Positions 35,074-43,160 of a stretch of 64,000 nt of DNA are shown piece by piece; the first letter of the stretch is position 1; every line of letters starts with the position of its first letter. Location of the stretch: NCBI RefSeq assembly GCF_004355005.1, contig NZ_SMSJ01000014.1, forward strand, positions 51,566 through 115,565, in the 5' to 3' direction. The DNA comes from Dankookia rubra (GTDB lineage: Bacteria; Pseudomonadota; Alphaproteobacteria; Acetobacterales; Acetobacteraceae). The notes below the pieces were generated by a model, which was not told where the DNA came from, did no database searches, and saw only the letters and a program-made list of their open reading frames with translations. Made by a program: the position numbers and the translations under genes.

Positions 35074-36888
35074 ATGTCGACACGAATTCTGATCAAGCAT
35101 CAGACCGGCTCGAAATCCAACCAGATCGAGCAATTTCCGCTTGAGACGACGAGCGAATTGACGCTTGGGCGCGACCCGACCTGCAGCATCGCCTACGACG
35201 CGCAGCGAGACGACGCCGTCAGCCGTCGCCATGCGGTCATCCGCATCACCCAGGGTGATCGGCCGTCGTTTAGGATCGCCGATCTCGGCAGCTCGAACGG
35301 CACGCTGGTCAATGGAACCCCGATCAAGGGCGAAACCGATCTGTTGCCCGATGACCTGGTGAATCTGGGGCAGATCGGACCGAGCTTCATCTTCGACGCC
35401 CAACCGCGGCCGCCGCATCTCGTGGCTCGAACCCGGGTTGTCTCGGACTCGCCACCGGGCACCACGCGCATCGCCGACCCGATACCGACCACGCCGATGG
35501 CGGCGACCGCCGTCATTCCGCCGTCCCCGCTGAACACGGCCACGCCGTCCCTGACCGCGTCGCCCACCAGGTCGGGCGTCGGGCGGGACACGGTGCAGCG
35601 CATGCTGACCGAGGAGCGGCAGGCCACCGGCCGCAAATGGCTTTACGTGGTGGGCGGCCTGCTGGCGGCGACCGCTGCGGGCGGCGGTGGGCTCTATTGG
35701 CGGATGAGCACCGACCGGCAACAGATCGAGGCGCAGGCGCGCGCCAGCCAGGAGTTGCACACCGCTGCCCTGCAGCGTCAGCGCGAGACGCTGTCCGAGG
35801 AGGCCGCGACCAACGAGCGGAAGCTGCGGACGCAGATCGGCCTGAGCCCCAGCGATATCGTGCAGCGATACGGCAATGCGACCGTCTACATCGCCATGTC
35901 ATGGCGGCTGGTGGACCGCCAGACCGGACGGTTGATCTATCATAAAAACTATACCCGACCGGGTTCGGCCGATGCAACGCGACCGGCCTATGTCGAGCTG
36001 GCGAATGGCAAGATCGTCCGGTGGCTCACCATGGATGATTCCTCGCCGAACCGGCCGATCGGCCATCCCGCTGTCGGGTCCGGCTTCGTGGTTGACCCAT
36101 CGGGATTGGCGATCACCAACAAGCACGTGGCTGCTGCGTGGACGGTCGGCTACGAAGACTTCGACCCGCAGGGGCTGGCGACTGGTTGGCTGTTCAAGGC
36201 ACAGGATGGGCGGACCGCCCAAGCCCGGGATTTCAGCCCATCGAGCCGCGCCGCGGATGCCCGCACGGTGGCTCCCTGGACTCCCGGCGAGGGGGGGCTC
36301 GTCTTCGACCCGAACGCGCCGATCCCCATCAGCAACGGCATGGAGCGGCCTTTCGAAGGCCGCAACGAAACCCTGAGCGTCCGGTTCCCCGACAACCCGA
36401 CCAGCATCAGCGCCCAACTCGTCAGCTTCTCGGCGGAAGCCGATGTGGCGCTCATCCGGGTGAACAGCCCTGAACAGCTCACGACGGTTCAGCTCGCCGA
36501 GGACGACTCGGTCACCTTGGGTGGCGCGATCACCGTCCTGGGGTACCCCGGCGACTCCGTGAAGACCTTCGCGGCGATCTCGACCATCGAACGCGGACAG
36601 CTGCAACGGACCATCGGGGAGGTGGCGTCGCCAACCGTAATTGCGGGATTCATCTCCCATCTCAGTGCGGTAACGGAGCAGCGCGGCTCGGTCACGGTGA
36701 TCGCTCCCTTCGGCGACGTGTACCAGCTGACCGCGCCGGCGGGGCGTGGGTCGAGCGGCGGGCCGGTGTTCGATGCCAATGGCAAGGCGATCGGCATCCT
36801 GACCTACGGCACGTTGCGGGAAACCACGACGCTGGCGGTGCCGATCCGCTATGCCCGGAAGATGCTCAGGGTCCAGCAGAAGAACTGA
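35074..36888 (+). CDS. FHA domain-transmembrane-trypsin-like serine protease
   Basis: A 604-residue single-pass membrane protein. The cytoplasmic FHA domain (28-108: LGRDPTC, SRRHAVI, DLGSSNGTLVN) is followed by a linker, one membrane helix (188-208, KWLYVVGGLLAATAAGGGGL) and a periplasmic coiled stretch. The trypsin-like domain has His351 (ITNKHVAAAW), Asp457 (ADVALIRV) and Ser561 (GRGSSGGPVF). Phosphothreonine binding inside could therefore be coupled to proteolysis outside. The catalytic triad looks intact and no PDZ domain is seen, unlike DegP. The start ATG has a weak ribosome site (ACGGAAAT). Next gene follows after 5 bases. Confidence 0.9.
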   Translation: MSTRILIKHQTGSKSNQIEQFPLETTSELTLGRDPTCSIAYDAQRDDAVSRRHAVIRITQGDRPSFRIADLGSSNGTLVNGTPIKGETDLLPDDLVNLGQIGPSFIFDAQPRPPHLVARTRVVSDSPPGTTRIADPIPTTPMAATAVIPPSPLNTATPSLTASPTRSGVGRDTVQRMLTEERQATGRKWLYVVGGLLAATAAGGGGLYWRMSTDRQQIEAQARASQELHTAALQRQRETLSEEAATNERKLRTQIGLSPSDIVQRYGNATVYIAMSWRLVDRQTGRLIYHKNYTRPGSADATRPAYVELANGKIVRWLTMDDSSPNRPIGHPAVGSGFVVDPSGLAITNKHVAAAWTVGYEDFDPQGLATGWLFKAQDGRTAQARDFSPSSRAADARTVAPWTPGEGGLVFDPNAPIPISNGMERPFEGRNETLSVRFPDNPTSISAQLVSFSAEADVALIRVNSPEQLTTVQLAEDDSVTLGGAITVLGYPGDSVKTFAAISTIERGQLQRTIGEVASPTVIAGFISHLSAVTEQRGSVTVIAPFGDVYQLTAPAGRGSSGGPVFDANGKAIGILTYGTLRETTTLAVPIRYARKMLRVQQKN

Positions 36889-36893
36889 CGCGC

Positions 36894-37760
36894 ATGACCG
36901 GTTCCGCGACCGACGAAGGGGCCGGACCGGGCCTGGTGGTGAAGGGGGCGATGCTCAGCCATGTCGGGGCGGTGCGGAGCCTCAACGAGGACACGGTCGC
37001 CTACGTGTTGCCGGGCGCCGCCGATCCCCGCGCATCCCAGGGCGCCCTGCTGCTGGTCGCCGACGGGATCGGCGGCCATGCCGCGGGCGAGGTTGCCAGC
37101 GCATTAGCCGCGGAGACCATCTGTTGCGACTACTACCGCGGCGATGGCGCGGTCCCCGACCTACTGCGCCGCTGCTTCGCCGCGGCGAACCAGGCCATCC
37201 ACCGGCGGAGCCTCGATGCGCCCGAGTGTGCCGGCATGGGGACGACCTGCACCGCGATTGCGGTGGTAGGCGCCTGTGTCTTTCTGGCCCATGTCGGCGA
37301 CAGCCGCGCCTATCTCCTGCGCGGCGAAACCTTGTCGCAGCTCAGCCAGGATCACACGCTGGTGGCGGAACTCGTGCGACAGGGCTCGCTGACGGTGGAG
37401 GAGGCAGCAGGTAGCCCGGAACGCCACGTCATCCTGAAGGCGCTCGGGACGCACCCCGAGGTTGAGCCCTGCATCTGGACCGAGGGCATGCCGCTGCAGG
37501 CCGGCGACCGGTTGGTGCTGTGCTCCGACGGCTTGTCCGATCTGGTCGGCGACGCGGAGATCGCGGCGGCTAGCCGCAATCTTCCGCCCTTCGAAGCCTG
37601 CGAGGCGTTGATCGCCCGCGCGCTCGACGCGGGCGGGCACGACAACATCTCGGTCGGGGTCTTCGGGCTCGAGCAGGACGGCGACACCCCGCCGCCGCAG
37701 CGCCCCGAGCGTCCCACCCGCAAAGTGGAGGCGGCGTCGCTGGCTGCGGAACCGCCATGA
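36894..37760 (+). CDS. PP2C-family Ser/Thr protein phosphatase
   Basis: A 288-residue metal-dependent phosphatase that would reverse the kinase encoded next. The PP2C motifs are all present: RSLNEDTVAY (Glu32-Asp33), VADGIGGHAAGE (Asp57), GMGTTCTAIAV, HVGDSRAYLLR, LSQDHTLVAELV, LCSDGLSDLV (Asp212) and GGHDNISV (Asp250). Similar soluble phosphatases (PppA, Stp1) pair with PpkA/Pkn kinases. It overlaps the kinase gene by four bases, a strong sign of matched expression. Confidence 0.94.
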   Translation: MTGSATDEGAGPGLVVKGAMLSHVGAVRSLNEDTVAYVLPGAADPRASQGALLLVADGIGGHAAGEVASALAAETICCDYYRGDGAVPDLLRRCFAAANQAIHRRSLDAPECAGMGTTCTAIAVVGACVFLAHVGDSRAYLLRGETLSQLSQDHTLVAELVRQGSLTVEEAAGSPERHVILKALGTHPEVEPCIWTEGMPLQAGDRLVLCSDGLSDLVGDAEIAAASRNLPPFEACEALIARALDAGGHDNISVGVFGLEQDGDTPPPQRPERPTRKVEAASLAAEPP

Positions 37761-39427
37761 TGCCGGGCCGGATCGGCCAGTTCGAGATCAAGCATGTGCT
37801 GGGCAGCGGCGGGTTCGGCACGGTCTATGCCGCCATCGACACCGAGCTCGGCCGCTGGGTGGCGATCAAGACCCTGCGGTCCGAAGTCAGCAGCAACCCG
37901 GCCATCATCGAACGCTTCCGCGCCGAGGGGTTCAGCCTGAGCCGGCTCAACCACACCCACATCACGACGCTCTATGGCATGCCGCGGGTCGGCCAGGACG
38001 TCTACCTGGTCATGGAGTTGGTCAACGGCTACACGCTCGATGCCGTCCTTGCCAAGCTGTCCCGGCTCAACCTGCCGGAGATCCGCGCCATCGTCGCCCA
38101 GGCGGCGATCGGCCTGGGATACGCCCATCGGATGGGGGTCATCCACCGCGACATCAAGCCGTCGAACCTGATGTTGAACGACAGCGGCTGCTTGAAGATC
38201 ATGGATTTCGGCATATCCCGGATCCGCGGCACCCAGCGGCTGACGCGGGGTGGGCTGGTGGGCACCTATGCGTATCTCGCGCCCGAGCAGTTCCGTGGCG
38301 GGGAGGGGAGCGAGCGCAGCGATCTCTACAGCCTCGCCTGCGTCGTCTACGAGATGCTGACCGGCCACATCCCCTTCGACGCGCCGACCGAGGCGGAGAT
38401 CATGCGCGGCCACCTGGAGCTGCCGGTGCGGCCGTTGAGCCAGATACTGCCCGGCATCGACCCAGGCATCGACCAGGTCGTGCAACGGGCATTGGCCAAG
38501 AACCCGGCCGACCGCTTCGAGTCCGTCCACGCCTTCAGCGATGCCTTGGGCGCCAGCGCGCTGGAACGCGCTGCGGCGGACCTGGTGCAGACCCGCGTAT
38601 TGGCGCGGATGCCTCCGTCGCTGCGGCCAACCGTGGTTCAATACCCGCCCTCGCCCAGCCAATTCACGCCGGGCCAGCCGCCGGTGACCGACCTCCTCGC
38701 GCGGCAGAGCGGGTCGGCCGCGCCGAAGCCAGACGGGACGCGGGGACGGTCGAGGCTGGTGCTGGGGGCGGCCGTCGCCTGTGTCGCCGCCGGGGGCGGG
38801 CTGCTGGCTTGGCGCCCCTGGGAAACTGCGCCGGTGGTGCGGCCGGTGGTGGAGAAGCCGGTGGCGCCCGACCCTGCCAAACCGAAGCAGGACGATGCAC
38901 GCGTGGTTCCGCGACCCGACATCGCCCCGGCCCGGCCTTCGCCCATGCCGCCAGTCAATCCGCAGCCGGATTCGCCATTCCTCCCCCGGGGATCGGCCAG
39001 CGGGGATTCCTCGCCCTTCATCCCGCCGAAGCGACTCATCCAGTCCCTGTCGGCGAAGGAGCTGACGGAAAGTGGGCGGCCCGCGGCGGAGCTGGTGGCG
39101 GAGGCGACGCGGCGCCTCAGGTCCGAGGACCGGTCGCAGGTCGACGGCGCGCTCATGGTGTTGCGCTACGCCGCCCAGACCCTGCGCAGCGAAGCCGCCA
39201 GCGCCACCATGGCGCGGCTGTTCGATCCGAACCAGCCCAACCGCCCGGTTGGGCTCCAGCCGGATGTCTCGCTCGCGGCGCAGAATTATCGCGCCGCCTT
39301 CATGGCGGGCGACAAGACGGTGGGCCAGGACCGCGAGGCATTGCGCGCCTACCTGGAGCGTCGGGCGCAGGGCAGCAATGCCGAGGCGGCGACCGCCGCG
39401 GCCGTGCTCGATCGCTTCTGGCGCTGA
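37757..39427 (+). CDS. Membrane Ser/Thr protein kinase (Pkn/PpkA-type)
   Basis: A 556-residue Hanks-type kinase. Gly loop GSGGFGTVYA (16-25), Lys38 (VAIK), HRDIKPSN (Asp132), DFG (Asp150) and APEQ (175-178) are intact. The activation segment has several threonines (GTQRLTRGGLVGTYAY). One membrane helix follows at about 334-352 (LVLGAAVACVAAGGGLLAW). The periplasmic part starts Pro-rich and ends in a helical domain (SAKELTESGRPAAELVAEAT; NRPVGLQPDVSLAAQNYRAA) that may sense a ligand or partner. It is flanked by PP2C upstream and an exported protein one base downstream. Confidence 0.94.
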   Translation: MMPGRIGQFEIKHVLGSGGFGTVYAAIDTELGRWVAIKTLRSEVSSNPAIIERFRAEGFSLSRLNHTHITTLYGMPRVGQDVYLVMELVNGYTLDAVLAKLSRLNLPEIRAIVAQAAIGLGYAHRMGVIHRDIKPSNLMLNDSGCLKIMDFGISRIRGTQRLTRGGLVGTYAYLAPEQFRGGEGSERSDLYSLACVVYEMLTGHIPFDAPTEAEIMRGHLELPVRPLSQILPGIDPGIDQVVQRALAKNPADRFESVHAFSDALGASALERAAADLVQTRVLARMPPSLRPTVVQYPPSPSQFTPGQPPVTDLLARQSGSAAPKPDGTRGRSRLVLGAAVACVAAGGGLLAWRPWETAPVVRPVVEKPVAPDPAKPKQDDARVVPRPDIAPARPSPMPPVNPQPDSPFLPRGSASGDSSPFIPPKRLIQSLSAKELTESGRPAAELVAEATRRLRSEDRSQVDGALMVLRYAAQTLRSEAASATMARLFDPNQPNRPVGLQPDVSLAAQNYRAAFMAGDKTVGQDREALRAYLERRAQGSNAEAATAAAVLDRFWR

Positions 39428-39428
39428 G

Positions 39429-40031
39429 ATGACGTCGAGGCACAGGCCCGCATCCAGGCGCCGCGTCGGATGGTGCCGCCTTGCCATGCTCGGCGCCCTG
39501 GCTATGGCAGCCCCGCCGGCCGCCGCATCGCCGTTCCCGATGCCGTCCGATGCGGCGCGGTCCCGCCACCGGCCGGCGGCGCCGTCGCACCTGGCCGCGG
39601 CGCACGACACCGCCGAGCAGGCACTAGCCATGCTGGACATGCAGATCCAGACGGCCGCCATGCTGGCGCACTTCATCTGGAGCACCAGCCGCTTCGCCAC
39701 CTTCGCCGAAAGCTTCGCCGATATCGTTCCCGACCGGGCCAAGTCCGTGCAGGGTGCCGCGGCCAGGCTTCGCTCCGACGTCGATGTATACCTCGACCTC
39801 TATGCGAACCTGGTGCTCCAGATCGACGCAGGCCCGGCGCGGCTGAACGTCGACAGCCGCATGGACAGTGTCGAGACCGACATGTCGCAGCAGGGCTTGG
39901 TCCAGTTCAAGCGCTTCCTGCCGTTGCTGCTGGCGCATATCCAGCAGATCGGCGGGAATTCGCCGCCGTCCAGGGAGCAGATGCGGGCCAGCATCCTGGC
40001 CGTCCCGAGTGCCCTCGGACGCCAGCGCTGA
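39429..40031 (+). CDS. Exported helical protein of the kinase operon
   Basis: A 200-residue protein. A basic start (MTSRHRPASRRRVGWCRLAM) and hydrophobic run with AAPPAAASPF suggest a Sec signal peptide cut near residue 33. The mature part is helical (DTAEQALAMLDMQIQTAAML; FADIVPDRAKSVQGAAARL), without known domain. It starts one base after the kinase stop, so it is a likely periplasmic partner of the kinase's outer domain or of the FHA-protease. Family not recognised. Confidence 0.7.
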   Translation: MTSRHRPASRRRVGWCRLAMLGALAMAAPPAAASPFPMPSDAARSRHRPAAPSHLAAAHDTAEQALAMLDMQIQTAAMLAHFIWSTSRFATFAESFADIVPDRAKSVQGAAARLRSDVDVYLDLYANLVLQIDAGPARLNVDSRMDSVETDMSQQGLVQFKRFLPLLLAHIQQIGGNSPPSREQMRASILAVPSALGRQR

Positions 40032-40044
40032 CCCCCGCGGTCGT

Positions 40045-40527
40045 TCAGTCGAGCTCGTCGAGGAGCCTGGCGATCTGCGATTGCCGGTCCTGGATCAGGC
40101 GCAGGTCGACCATGCCGGGATCTGGTCTCGCGGTCGCCTGCAGCTTCGCTAATTCATCGAGCTGGGAGGTGACGCGGCGGATCTCGTCCTGGTTCGCGCT
40201 GCGACGCTCGCTCGTCGCCCGCAACCTGCGACGGAGGTCGGCCAGGCGGCCATCCAGCCGGGCCATCTCGCGCCGCCGTGCCGCGAGGTCGCTCTGCGCC
40301 GCCGATGCGGCCTGCGCGGCAGATGCCGCCTGCGCTTGCTGTTCTAACCGGTTCGCCTGGGCCGCGACCATACCTTGGCCCAGCATGGCTTCGCGCTGTT
40401 GGTAGCCGGTCCTGGAACAGGAGAGACCTTCCAGGAAGCCGGCCCGGGACGGGTCGCATCCCGTGCTGCTGCAGGCGGCCAGGGCGACGCACGCGGCGAC
40501 GGCGGCGGGCCGCGACGAACGGCACAT
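40045..40527 (-). CDS. Small lipoprotein with coiled coil
   Basis: A 160-residue lipoprotein. MCRSSRPAAVAACVALAACS ends in a lipobox (L-A-A-C), so Cys19 would be acylated. The body is a long coiled coil (ANRLEQQAQAASAAQAASAA; RREMARLDGRLADLRRRLRA; RVTSQLDELAKLQA). The start at 40527 is chosen since it places the signal peptide first; the longer frame to 40578 overlaps the upstream gene. It lies 7 bases downstream of the next lipoprotein gene and converges on the kinase operon, ending 14 bases from it. Function unknown; envelope spacer is plausible. Confidence 0.72.
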   Translation of the reverse strand: MCRSSRPAAVAACVALAACSSTGCDPSRAGFLEGLSCSRTGYQQREAMLGQGMVAAQANRLEQQAQAASAAQAASAAQSDLAARRREMARLDGRLADLRRRLRATSERRSANQDEIRRVTSQLDELAKLQATARPDPGMVDLRLIQDRQSQIARLLDELD

Positions 40528-40534
40528 GACGTGT

Positions 40535-41248
40535 TCAGCCGGCCGGCACGCTGGCGAGCAGGGCTTCGAGTTCCTCATAGCTTCGCTGCTCCCGCTGCCG
40601 GGCCTGATCGATCTGGCTGGCTGACCGCGCCATCATCTCGCCATCTGCCGGCGGGACGGTGATGGCGTCGGACCGCAGCGAATCGGCGGTCTGGCCCATC
40701 TGCGCCAACTGCTTCTTCATAATGTCGGAACTTTCGCGGTAGCTGGCGATGTTCTGGCGGTACTGGCCCGCGGTGATCGTCTTCTGCCGGTACTGGGCGT
40801 CGAGCGCGGCGATCCTGGTGCGCGCCTCGGCCTCGATCTGCTCCGACGCGACCGCCGAGCGATTGTAGGCGGCAGCGTCGAGATCGGCCTCGGTGATCGC
40901 CTTCCTGAGGTTAGCCTCGGTCCGCGCCTGGGCGAAGCTGTTGCGAGCGACGAGGTACCCTGCGGTACCGCCGAACAAAGCGCCCGCACCCGCGCCGATC
41001 AACGCCGCCTGGCCGCGATTATGGCCGCCGAGCGCGGCACCCAGCCCGGCACCGATCAGCGCGCCGATCAACGCACCTTCGCCCGTCGTCTGCGCGAAGC
41101 GCTGGTTGGCCTGCTTCAATTCCTGCTGGGCCGGGGTCAGTGGCTGGCCCGCGCTGAAGGTTTCGGCACAACTCGTCAGGCTCAATGAGACGGCACAAGC
41201 GCAAGCCACAATGATCCTGTGGAATGGATTGGCGTGTCGCTGCGTCAT
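40535..41248 (-). CDS. Lipoprotein with glycine-zipper segment
   Basis: A 237-residue lipoprotein. The signal FHRIIVACACAVSLSLTSCA has a lipobox L-T-S-C. Residues about 58-100 form a glycine zipper (GALIGALIGAGLGAALGGHN and ALIGAGAGALFGGTAGYLVA), which can insert in or perforate membranes, as in 17-kDa antigen/OmpA-related proteins. A helical tail follows (TEANLRKAITEADLDAAAYN; QLAQMGQTADSLRSDAI). AAGGA lies 10 bases before the ATG. With the downstream lipoprotein it forms a two-gene operon facing the kinase genes. Confidence 0.78.
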   Translation of the reverse strand: MTQRHANPFHRIIVACACAVSLSLTSCAETFSAGQPLTPAQQELKQANQRFAQTTGEGALIGALIGAGLGAALGGHNRGQAALIGAGAGALFGGTAGYLVARNSFAQARTEANLRKAITEADLDAAAYNRSAVASEQIEAEARTRIAALDAQYRQKTITAGQYRQNIASYRESSDIMKKQLAQMGQTADSLRSDAITVPPADGEMMARSASQIDQARQREQRSYEELEALLASVPAG

Positions 41249-41593
41249 CGCAACCGATCCTTGAAATGTCGCTGATGCAAAATGGAATTCGAGACGAACG
41301 CGAAGCCATTAAAAGTGGAGGTAGAATTTTTTGTCTGAGTGCCTGGGTCAAGCAAAATTCGGCGGCGCCAGTGATGTCGGCCCGGGCCGATGCGGGCACC
41401 ACAGCCATTCCCTGCCGGCCGCGCGCGCCAAATCGCCAGCCTGGTGGCGGTCTTGGACAGCGCGCCTGAAACGTCGCCGTAGCGTCCCGCGGCGCGTGAA
41501 AATTCGCGCGAGGGTGGTCATCCCGTCCGCGCAGGTATGCGACAACGACGCTGCGAATTTCAGCGTCTGCATGCTTTGTTCCGCGAGATAGTC
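41249..41593. other. Divergent intergenic region
   Basis: 345 bases between the leftward lipoprotein operon and the rightward FHA-membrane gene; promoters for both should be here. The first part is AT-richer (TTAAAAGTGGAGGTAGAATT). No gene is supported. Confidence 0.4.
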
Positions 41594-42619
41594 ATGAAGC
41601 GATGGACCATCGGTAGCCGCAAGCGGCAACAGGCCGATCTGCGCCTCGACGACGCGACCGTATCCGGTCTGCATGCAGATCTGGTGCTGACCGATGACGG
41701 GCGCTGGATGATCGAGGATCGCAACAGCACGAACGGGACGAAACGGTGCAGCAATGGCCGATGGTTTGCGGTCAAGCAGGCCTACGTGTTGCCGGATGAA
41801 CGGCTTCGCTTCGGCGCGGCCGAAACCACGATCCGGCGACTGCTGCAGACCCCCGACCAAGGGGGAGGCAAGGGCGAGGCTGACGCAACGGTGGTGCCGT
41901 GGCGAAGCGACCTTGCCGTCGGCCTGTCCAAGATTCACGACGTGGCTGAGTTCAAGAGGAATGTGCTGTTCGTGCTGGACCTGATCGGCTCCCCGGCAAA
42001 ACACATCATACATTGCGGCGTCAACCGGCGCCCGGTCAATCCGTTTTCATTCATGGTGTTCGGCGGGCTTGTCTACACGGTCATCACGACGTTCGGCTTG
42101 ACCATCAGTGCCTTGGTGAAGATACATAATGAGGAATATAGCAGGATTCCAGGAATGATCCTGCAATCGATACCGCAGTTTATATTATTTTTCACATTGA
42201 CACTGATCGCCAACGTCGTGCCATTTTTTATATTTCGGCGCATGACTTTGAAGAAAAGACATTTCGACGATTTCATGAGGCTGATGGCCGTTGTCAACGG
42301 TATGTATTGGATGCTTCTTTCATTCATCGTGTTATTTTGGAACGAATTTCTGATATCTGTAATCCGAGAAAACTTGACATTAGAAAAAATTATGGAAAAA
42401 CTGCAATTCGGGGCGATCTATAATACCTATATATTATCAATGGTAATAGTTTTCTACCTTGGTTTTTTTGCTGTGGTTGCGCAGAAACATTTTTGGAATA
42501 TCAGCTATTGGCGGACCTTGTGGTGCTGTGGCCTGACCAGCTTTGCAATCATCGGCTTGCTGGCCCTGATATCCTCCCCGATGATCTTGCTAGCGATGGC
42601 GGTGAGCGCCCCGCACTGA
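41594..42619 (+). CDS. Degenerate FHA domain protein with five membrane helices
   Basis: A 341-residue protein. The first 85 residues are an FHA domain of reduced form: MKRWTIGSRKRQQADLRL, then SGLHADLV and EDRNSTNGTKR. The R of SGR/SR-H is missing, so phosphothreonine binding is uncertain. Five membrane helices follow (SFMVFGGLVYTVITTFGLTI; IPQFILFFTLTLIANVVPFF; VNGMYWMLLSFIVLFWNEF; YILSMVIVFYLGFFAVV; LTSFAIIGLLALISSPMILL), a Yip1-like layout. The membrane half is much AT-richer than all neighbours, partly a consequence of Phe/Ile/Tyr codons, but it also suggests separate origin. The start ATG lacks a strong ribosome site; a longer start at 41537 is open. Confidence 0.75.
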   Translation: MKRWTIGSRKRQQADLRLDDATVSGLHADLVLTDDGRWMIEDRNSTNGTKRCSNGRWFAVKQAYVLPDERLRFGAAETTIRRLLQTPDQGGGKGEADATVVPWRSDLAVGLSKIHDVAEFKRNVLFVLDLIGSPAKHIIHCGVNRRPVNPFSFMVFGGLVYTVITTFGLTISALVKIHNEEYSRIPGMILQSIPQFILFFTLTLIANVVPFFIFRRMTLKKRHFDDFMRLMAVVNGMYWMLLSFIVLFWNEFLISVIRENLTLEKIMEKLQFGAIYNTYILSMVIVFYLGFFAVVAQKHFWNISYWRTLWCCGLTSFAIIGLLALISSPMILLAMAVSAPH

Positions 42620-42741
42620 AAGGGCCGCCACCCAGAAGGGCCTTGCCGAGCCGCGGCGGGTCCCGCGGCGCGACGCAGCGATCATGTGGGGGCCGGTCAC
42701 GCCGCTCGACCACGCGACAGCAACAGAGGAGGTCGACGCGC

Positions 42742-43160
42742 ATGTTCCTAAACGGCACGGTCGTCTACCACAGGCCACCAACCGCAGCGGCATGGTGATC
42801 GAGTGTGATGGCGACACCGTCTACATCGTCCAGGACAACGGCGCGGAGCTGGATTTCCCGGGCGCGGACTTGATCACGCGGCGTCTGGATGCGCTTGGCC
42901 CCGCGGCCTCGGCGGGGGCCAAGCGCGTCCTCACGAAGGCCGACATCACGCCCGAGCATGCGGCGGTGCTCGACAGCATCCCGCCCCGCACGCGGCAGGC
43001 CGTGGCGACGCTGTTCGAGCGGCGGCCATGGGCGGGACGGTTCAGCGCGCTCGACCTGGCCAGCCAGCTGAACGTCATCGCCGAGGTCACCGGCGTGCCG
43101 TACCGGGTCATGCGGGAACACCGCGGCAACCTGCCGCTGGTCGGCAGCGGGCTCGCCGCC
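42742..43160 (+). pseudogene. Frameshifted and truncated hypothetical gene
   Basis: GAGGAGG precedes an ATG at 42742 that reads MFLNGTVVYHR and soon stops (TGA 42796). One frame over, the sequence continues sensibly: ATNRSGMVIECDGDTVYIVQ, DNGAELDFPGADLITRRLDA, TPEHAAVLDSIPPRTRQAVA. A single missing base near 42774 would join both parts. The 3' end runs out of frame into a flippase fragment near 43150-43165, so the gene is also truncated. No family recognised. Confidence 0.5.
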
